NCBI GenBank assembly: GCA_007135295.1
Contig: SLJD01000397.1
Coordinates: forward strand, 1 to 10,698
Source: Phycisphaerales bacterium
Lineage (GTDB): Bacteria; Planctomycetota; Phycisphaerae; Phycisphaerales; SM1A02
Direction of reading: 5' to 3'
Length of the DNA stretch: 10,698 bases
How positions within the stretch are numbered: position 1 is the first letter of the stretch; each line of letters begins with the position of its first letter. The translations under genes and the position numbers were made by a program. Below the pieces are notes generated by a model, which was not told where the DNA came from, did not search any database, and worked only from the letters and a program-made list of their open reading frames with translations. Of the stretch, positions 5,502-10,698 are shown in pieces.

Positions 5502-7247
5502 CTACGAATGGCCGTATCGCGCTGCGATGAGTTCAGCAACGGCTTCATGGTCAGAAAGGTCCGTCCGGGGAAGCGTCACCACCTGCTCCAACCGTGCCCG
5601 CGGATGACTGTCCGATGAAAAGAAGCCGGCGAGGCGCAGAGCATCCATGCTCAGGTCTTCAGTAAGAGCATGGAAGATGAGTGAGATCATCGGCTGCTCG
5701 ACCGCAATCACTGCGCATCGCTCCGCGATCAGTTGCGCGTACGCGATCGTCGAAAAGCTCCTGCCCAGCGCGATCCGCACGCCGACGTCGCCGGCGCGGG
5801 CGTGGTCCGTGCCGCCTTCCTGAACAAACCGGCGGAACGCCTTGACCTGCTCGATGCACCCCTGCACGGTCTCGTGTGACGCCAGCGGCGCGTAGGCGCG
5901 CAGGCAATCCGCGAAACGGACGGTCTTCGCATTGCGATCGCCGGGTTTCATGAGGTACGGGTTCTCGCCGACGTCGGCGTCGTGCGGCGGCTCTGCGATG
6001 TCCGTGTCGCCCGCATCGGCGAAGTACGTGTCAACGAACTGAGCCGTCAGGCCGAAGTTGATGTGCGTGCTGCCTTCGAGGCCGGGGATGAGCTGCGCAT
6101 CGCGCAGCGCCTGCTCGAAGTACGTCTCTGACTCAACGCCACGCGCCCCGATGCACTCGGAGAGGATCGACATCACCTTGACGCCTTCGGTGCTGACGCG
6201 CGCCTTCTGCACCGCGTTGAACAGCAGAAATCGCCGATCGTCCGCAGTTGCTGTCTGCACATAGTCCAGCGCGCGGTAGGCGTAGTGCTTCATCGCCGTC
6301 AAACGCGCGTAGGCGATCGCCGTCGTTTCACGCAGGTGCGGCATATCGATCGCCGGCTTGCCGTACAGCACGCGTCGGCGGAGATGGTGGTCGGCTTCGG
6401 CGAAGGCGTGTGCGCAGATGCCGATCGCCCCGAAGCCGAGCAGGAACTTGCCAAGGTTCACCGTGTCGAACACCGCATCCCACGCATCGCGCCCTTCGGA
6501 GATGATGTCATCCCGTGCGACCGGATGATCGATGACCTCGAACGCGCCGACGAACGCCTGCCGGATGCCGAGCGTTCGGATCTTCTGCACGTTTCTGTAT
6601 GCGGGAGACGAATCAGGGCGAAGCGCGAAGAAGGCGAACCCCGAGCGACGGGAGGGGAGCGCGCCGTCGTGACTTTTCTTCGCGAGCACCGAGACCATCC
6701 CCGCCGCGTTCGCGTTGCCGATGTAGTACTTCGCACCGTTGGCGCGCCAGCCGTCTGTGTTCGGCGATTGACTGAGCACAAACTCGTTAGCGAGCAGGTC
6801 CGAGCCGTGTTCGCGCTCCGAGACGGCGAACGCGAAGAGGCCGCCCGCTTCCAGCCGCTCGATCGCTTCCTGCTTCAGGCGATCGTTGTCACTCATCAGG
6901 ATCGGGAAGAGACCGAGGAACGAAACGTGCAGGCTGTACGCGTGCGCCGGGCTGAAGTAGGCGAAGACTTCAAGAAAGCGCGCCAGGCGCCGCAGGTCGA
7001 AGCGATGGCCGCGACTTGAATGCTGCGCGGGCGAGAGCAGCGCCGCATACAGCCCGTGCTCCTGCTGATAGTCGATCCAGTCCTGATACCACGTTTCTTC
7101 GCGATCCTCGCGCTTGCGCTGCGCCAGTCCTTTGCTGCGAAAGAAGTCAACGAGCCGCTGCACAGCCGGATCGTGCATCGCTCCCGCATGGCCCGCTGCA
7201 TCCGAGGGGTCATCAAGCAAGAGCGGGGAAGTGGCGTCGATGGTCAT
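5502..7247 (-). CDS. Acyl-CoA dehydrogenase-family flavoprotein with C-terminal extension
   Basis: This is a probable FAD enzyme that oxidises an acyl-CoA or related thioester at the alpha-beta bond. Of 581 residues, about 30-400 resemble the acyl-CoA dehydrogenase core. AVSEREHGSD (141-150) matches the first family signature. WRANGAKYYIGNAN (167-180) follows in the beta domain. SECIGARGVESETYFEQALRDAQ (363-385) fits the second signature. The catalytic-base position is E391 in LEGSTHI, where classical members have YEGT. Residues about 405-581 extend beyond the core, which is usually 380-400 residues long, and give no recognisable motif. The ATG at 7247 is preferred; a GTG at 7301 would add 18 residues unlike the family. 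Neither has a good ribosome-binding site. The desaturase gene lies 168 bases upstream in the same direction, suggesting a shared lipid function. Substrate is unknown. Confidence 0.85.
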   Translation of the reverse strand: MTIDATSPLLLDDPSDAAGHAGAMHDPAVQRLVDFFRSKGLAQRKREDREETWYQDWIDYQQEHGLYAALLSPAQHSSRGHRFDLRRLARFLEVFAYFSPAHAYSLHVSFLGLFPILMSDNDRLKQEAIERLEAGGLFAFAVSEREHGSDLLANEFVLSQSPNTDGWRANGAKYYIGNANAAGMVSVLAKKSHDGALPSRRSGFAFFALRPDSSPAYRNVQKIRTLGIRQAFVGAFEVIDHPVARDDIISEGRDAWDAVFDTVNLGKFLLGFGAIGICAHAFAEADHHLRRRVLYGKPAIDMPHLRETTAIAYARLTAMKHYAYRALDYVQTATADDRRFLLFNAVQKARVSTEGVKVMSILSECIGARGVESETYFEQALRDAQLIPGLEGSTHINFGLTAQFVDTYFADAGDTDIAEPPHDADVGENPYLMKPGDRNAKTVRFADCLRAYAPLASHETVQGCIEQVKAFRRFVQEGGTDHARAGDVGVRIALGRSFSTIAYAQLIAERCAVIAVEQPMISLIFHALTEDLSMDALRLAGFFSSDSHPRARLEQVVTLPRTDLSDHEAVAELIAARYGHS

Positions 7248-7277
7248 GCGGTTCGATTCTGACCGCGAACAGCCTCG

Positions 7278-7308
7278 CTCCGGAGGGAATCCGAACAGCA
7301 CACGTGTG
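7278..7308. promoter_or_regulatory. Two palindromes upstream of the dehydrogenase gene
   Basis: CACACGTGTG (7299-7308) is a perfect 10-bp palindrome, and CTCCGGAG (7278-7285) a perfect 8-bp one, both within 65 bases of the dehydrogenase ATG. They are possible operator sites. No matching regulator is encoded nearby apart from the distant LuxR-type gene. Confidence 0.3.
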
Positions 7309-7415
7309 AACGCTGCCCTGCTTCCAACGAAGTGCTATGCGCGGCGCGCAGTCGCCGGCGCGTCGTATCCCGGGGCTTTCGGGGGCTTGCCGGGTCCAAT
7401 TTTTTCGGCTTGCCG

Positions 7416-8549
7416 CTACGCAATCGCGGATGGGTGTTCCGGCTCGTCGTGCAGGCCCATTTTTCGCAGCCAGCGGAAGTGCGAGGCGATGCCGGCGCGG
7501 AACGTGCGGTGTTCGTGGTACGCCACGTCGTACTCGCGGCAGGTCTGCTCGACGATCTTCGACATCGCGGGGTAGTTGATGTGGCTGATGCGCGGGAAGA
7601 GGTGGTGTTCGATCTGGTAGTTCAGCCCGCCCATGAGCCACGCGGCGAGCCGGCTCCGCCGCGCGAAGTCGACGGTGCTTTCGACCTGATGGATCGCCCA
7701 GGCGTTTTCGACGAGGTTCTCATCGGTGGGCTCGATGAACGCGGCTTCCTCGACGGTGTGGGCGAGCTGGAAGACGGTGCTGAGCGTGATGCCGGTGACC
7801 ATGGCGGCGACGCCGTAGAAGATGAGCACGACCCACCATGGGTGGAAGAGCATCGGGATGCCCAGCGCGAGGACGAGAAACAGCATTTTTCCGCCGAGGA
7901 AGATGGCGAGATCCCAGCGTTTGGGGCGCGGGATGGGATGGTCGCCGATCTTCTTTCGGATGACGTCGAGGTAATCGCCGAAAATCTGCCAGCGGACGGC
8001 CATGAAGCCGTAGAGCAGCCACATGTAGTAGTGCTGCCAGCGGTGGATGGCGCGGCGTTTCTGGAAGGGCGTGATGCGGGCGAGCTCGCCGATGTCGATG
8101 TCGGTGTCGTGGCCCGTGATGTTGACGTAGGTGTGGTGCAGGACGTTGTGGCGGTGGTGCCAGACGAAGGAGCTGCCGCCGATGAGGTCGAGCGTCATGG
8201 CCATGAGGCGGTTGACCCATTTGCGGTTGGAAAAGGCGTCATGGCCGCCGTCGTGCTGAATGTTCAGGCCGATGCCGGCGGTGGTCAGGCCCAGGAGGAT
8301 CGCCAGCGGCAGGGCCTGCCACCACGTCTGGGCGAAGAAGACGAGCAGGACGTAGAAGCCGACGAAGCCGGCGAGGAGAATCGCGGTCTTGAGGTAGAGC
8401 TGCGGGCAGTCGCGGCGGGGCTTGCCGGTCTCATTGAAGTACGCGTCGACGCGGCGGCGCAGTTCGGCCTGGAAGCCGCTCCGGCCGGAGAACTTCGGGT
8501 GCAGCACCCCGCGGGGCGGCGGCGGGTTGGGTTCGGGAACCGTGGTCAT
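7416..8549 (-). CDS. Membrane fatty acid desaturase (three histidine boxes)
   Basis: This is a probable diiron integral-membrane desaturase that introduces a double bond into fatty acyl chains using oxygen and an electron donor. Counting from the ATG at 8549 gives 377 residues. The three histidine boxes are HDGGH (99-103), HNVLHH (134-139) and QIEHH (312-316), the last with the glutamine typical of front-end and acyl-CoA/acyl-lipid desaturases such as the linoleoyl-CoA desaturase group. Hydrophobic segments lie at about 53-73, 79-97, 215-242 and 245-262. HLFPRISHINYPAM after the third box is a strong family hallmark. An in-frame ATG at 8633 would add 28 low-complexity residues. I prefer 8549, where MTTVPEPN leads into the conserved LHPKFS region, though no ribosome-binding site is clear at either. 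No cytochrome b5 domain is present. Regioselectivity cannot be told from the sequence. Confidence 0.93.
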   Translation of the reverse strand: MTTVPEPNPPPPRGVLHPKFSGRSGFQAELRRRVDAYFNETGKPRRDCPQLYLKTAILLAGFVGFYVLLVFFAQTWWQALPLAILLGLTTAGIGLNIQHDGGHDAFSNRKWVNRLMAMTLDLIGGSSFVWHHRHNVLHHTYVNITGHDTDIDIGELARITPFQKRRAIHRWQHYYMWLLYGFMAVRWQIFGDYLDVIRKKIGDHPIPRPKRWDLAIFLGGKMLFLVLALGIPMLFHPWWVVLIFYGVAAMVTGITLSTVFQLAHTVEEAAFIEPTDENLVENAWAIHQVESTVDFARRSRLAAWLMGGLNYQIEHHLFPRISHINYPAMSKIVEQTCREYDVAYHEHRTFRAGIASHFRWLRKMGLHDEPEHPSAIA

Positions 8550-8719
8550 GGTGGAAGTGGGGTCGACGCTGCTGCATGGTAGGCCGCTGCCATGCTCGCC
8601 GCTGGAATCAACGGCCTGCTGTCTGGCGAACATTGCTCATGCGGCCGTTCGAGTGTCAGCCGTTCGCCTCGGAAGGCGGCGGTTGATCGTTGATGGCGGT
8701 GAGGATCTGTTTGCCTTGC

Positions 8720-10698
8720 TCACGCCAGACGGATGACTTTGCGGCCGATCCACTCGAACGTCAGCAGCAACAGCACGGCGAGCAGGGCCAGCGGCGAGTC
8801 CCAGATTGAATCGCGAAGCGGGTTCAGCGTGCGGATCGAGCGGTCCGGCAGGTGGTCGGCGAGCGTCGCCAGCGACTCGGGCGTGTCGAACACCCGGCCG
8901 CCCGTCTCGGCGGCGAGCGACGCGAGCGTTTCATGGTCCGCTTCCGGCGTGCGCAGCTCATCATCGGGGGCGAGCACCTCGACATCTGTTTCAAGGTCGA
9001 GGTCCGGCAGTTCCGGATCATCGATCCGCACAGTCAGCATGCCGATCTCATCGGTCAGGTAGCTCATGCGGAAGAGGTCATCACGGCCGTCGGCCCGGCT
9101 GAGGTTCAGTTCGGCGACCGACTGGCCGTCGGCATCTTCGAGGACGGCGGCAACGCTGTCGCCGGCGGCGTCAGCGAGACGGCTGTCAAGGAGCCGCAGT
9201 TCAATGTTCATCGGCTGCTCGGTCGTGACGCGGGCGGGCTGCACGTCGAGCATCGCGTCATCGCGATCGGTGACGAGACTCTCCCGGCCGAGCTGGCGGA
9301 TCATCTGCACCCAGAACTGCTCGGGCAGCCGTTCCCCCCGGCCGTACCGCCACCGCCAGATCTCATCGGTGGCGACGTACATTGACTGGCCGGCGCCGTA
9401 CCGCATCGACATCACAAGCGGCAGGTGCTGATCCTGATACGCATCGACGGTTTCCGCGAGCACTTCGACGGCCGGCTTGAGGCGCTCGGGGTCGACGCGC
9501 TGCGCCCAGTACAACTGCGACCAACCGTACGCCGGGTCGGACAGCGCATCGGGCCAGCCGTCGTCGCCGGCCAGTCGCAGCACGCCGAGCCGCTCGGCCA
9601 GGCGGGTCGGCTGCATGGTCACCGGCACGCCGATCGGCGAGAGGTTCAGCGAGCCGCGCATCGGCAGCACGTCAGCGAGCGCCGTGCCGCTGTACGTGTC
9701 CGGCGTGTACCGCTCGCCGGCGATCCACAACACGCCCGTGCCGCGCTCGGCCATCTGATCGCGGATCAGTTCAAGCTGCTGGCTGGCGAAGTAATGCCCG
9801 GGTACGTCGCCGATGATGATCACGTCGTAATCCGCGAACTCGTCGCGTGTTCGCGGCAGGCGCGTGATCGGCACATCGCCCTCCTGCGCGAAGTCGCGGT
9901 CGGCGGAGAGCAGCATGATCGAGCTTTCGATCGACTCTTCGCGGATGAGCAGGTTCTTGACGTAGCGGTACTCCCAGCGCGGGTAGCCATCGATATACAG
10001 CACGCGGATCGGCCGGTCGATCAGTTCGATATCGAAACTGCGAACCGTGTTCTCGGGAACGAGCGCGGGCTGATCGGTTTCAACCTCGACGCGCCAGGTT
10101 GTCGTGCCGGCGAGTTCCGGCTCGGCGGTCAGCACGTACTCATCCCGATCATCGCCGGGCGTCAGTTCGATCGAATCGAGCGTTTCATCAGTCAGTTCAT
10201 CGATCAGACGAAGCGTCCCGCCCATGTCGCGGGCCTCCTCGCCGAGGCGATCAAGCTGGACCGTCACCGGCACGCGGTCGCGGATGAACGCCTGCCGCGG
10301 CGCATCGGCCCGGCGGATGGCGAGATCGCCGAGCGCATCGGTCGAGCCGAGGGGCACGACATGCACGGGGATCTGCTCGGACTGGAGCCGGCGGATGACC
10401 GATCGGCCGGGCGGGTCGGTCGTGCGGCCGTCGCTGAACAGCACGATCCCCGCCACCGGCCGGGCGGCGGCGCGCTGCAGCGCCTGGTCGAGCGCGGCGT
10501 TGAGTCGTGTCTGCCGGCCGTCCGGCTCGCCGAGGTCGACCAGCAGCCGCTCATCATCTCGCCGCAGGTCAACCGGTTGAACGTCAGGGTCCTCGCCCGC
10601 CTCGTTGACAGCCCCGTTGATCGGCACCGGCTCGGCATCGAAATCTTCTGCGCCGTCATCCTGTTGGCGCACCGGCAGGTCGAACGCGCCGCGATCGA
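8720..10698 (-). CDS. VWA / glutamine-amidotransferase-like membrane protein, N-terminus outside window
   Basis: The frame is open from the right edge to a stop at 8720, about 658 residues, so the gene starts outside the window. The GTG at 10672 is simply the first possible start visible and is not credible as the real one. Counting from it, residues 45-110 look like the end of a von Willebrand A domain (IVLFSDGRTTD, then VHVVPLGSTD). Residues 130-215 look like beta-sandwich repeats. Residues 222-340 resemble a class I amidotransferase-like fold (RVLYIDGYPRWEYRYVKNLL, DVIIIGDVP, GVLWIAGE) with no visible Cys-His-Glu triad. A single hydrophobic helix (about 626-640) followed by RKVIRLA anchors the C-terminus. 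Similar proteins occur in Planctomycetota, often near MoxR/Bat-type genes, but no such genes are visible here. Its biochemical role is unknown. Confidence 0.75.
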   Translation of the reverse strand, partial: DRGAFDLPVRQQDDGAEDFDAEPVPINGAVNEAGEDPDVQPVDLRRDDERLLVDLGEPDGRQTRLNAALDQALQRAAARPVAGIVLFSDGRTTDPPGRSVIRRLQSEQIPVHVVPLGSTDALGDLAIRRADAPRQAFIRDRVPVTVQLDRLGEEARDMGGTLRLIDELTDETLDSIELTPGDDRDEYVLTAEPELAGTTTWRVEVETDQPALVPENTVRSFDIELIDRPIRVLYIDGYPRWEYRYVKNLLIREESIESSIMLLSADRDFAQEGDVPITRLPRTRDEFADYDVIIIGDVPGHYFASQQLELIRDQMAERGTGVLWIAGERYTPDTYSGTALADVLPMRGSLNLSPIGVPVTMQPTRLAERLGVLRLAGDDGWPDALSDPAYGWSQLYWAQRVDPERLKPAVEVLAETVDAYQDQHLPLVMSMRYGAGQSMYVATDEIWRWRYGRGERLPEQFWVQMIRQLGRESLVTDRDDAMLDVQPARVTTEQPMNIELRLLDSRLADAAGDSVAAVLEDADGQSVAELNLSRADGRDDLFRMSYLTDEIGMLTVRIDDPELPDLDLETDVEVLAPDDELRTPEADHETLASLAAETGGRVFDTPESLATLADHLPDRSIRTLNPLRDSIWDSPLALLAVLLLLTFEWIGRKVIRLA

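Noticed and set aside
7366..7405. Stem CCCGG/CCGGG followed by six T residues
   Set aside because: It would terminate plus-strand transcription, but no plus-strand gene precedes it. On the reverse strand the T-run is on the wrong side.
7332..8582. 416-residue plus-strand open frame opposite the desaturase
   Set aside because: It is rich in Val, Asp, Glu, Ala and Arg and follows from antisense reading of desaturase codons. The desaturase has all three histidine boxes.
8621..8730. 8-bp inverted repeat GTCTGGCG / CGCCAGAC flanking the gap between the desaturase and VWA genes
   Set aside because: The arms are 94 bases apart, with no mobile-element content between them and no target duplication, so chance is the simplest reading.
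1..10698. CRISPR arrays, insertion sequences, prophage or defence genes
   Set aside because: I looked for spaced direct repeats, transposase motifs, integrases and paired terminal repeats and found none. All recognised genes are housekeeping, regulatory or lipid-related.

Overview
The window reads as GC-rich chromosomal DNA from a member of the Planctomycetota, possibly class Phycisphaerae. That assignment rests on my recollection of family resemblances: the form of DnaA domain III, a membrane-anchored VWA/amidotransferase-like protein, and a LuxR-type regulator with a long N-terminal sensor region. No marker search was possible. No insertion sequence, integrase, phage gene, CRISPR array or foreign-looking block is visible.

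Layout. Positions 1-710 (minus) hold a LuxR-family regulator whose 3' end lies outside the window. Positions 711-1016 are a divergent intergenic region with a good promoter for that regulator and several inverted repeats. Positions 1017-1877 (plus) encode formamidopyrimidine-DNA glycosylase (MutM/Fpg) with an altered zinc finger. Positions 1878-2542 are 665 bases without a convincing gene. They carry two perfect DnaA boxes, a near-perfect reverse box, three short direct repeats, a hairpin and an AT-richer patch, so they are a candidate chromosomal origin. Positions 2543-3949 (minus) encode DnaA, preceded by a well-formed promoter and a leader that can fold in two ways. Positions 4124-5041 (minus) encode a short RNase Z-like metallo-beta-lactamase-fold nuclease. 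A tRNA-Glu gene (CTC, no encoded CCA) lies on the plus strand at 5325-5397. Positions 5502-7247 and 7416-8549 (both minus) encode a long acyl-CoA dehydrogenase-like flavoprotein and a three-histidine-box membrane fatty acid desaturase. From 8720 to the right edge (minus) is the C-terminal part of a VWA/amidotransferase-like membrane protein.

How the parts fit together. The dnaA gene and its candidate boxes suggest an initiation locus, but one without dnaN, recF or gyrB beside dnaA. The RNase Z-like enzyme would mature 3' ends of tRNAs that lack encoded CCA, and the tRNA-Glu gene next to it is such a tRNA. The dehydrogenase and desaturase both act on fatty acyl chains and may work in one lipid-modifying pathway. 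Nothing here amounts to a clearly new multi-gene system. The observations most worth following are the candidate origin with its iteron-like repeats, the dnaA leader, and the non-canonical MutM finger.
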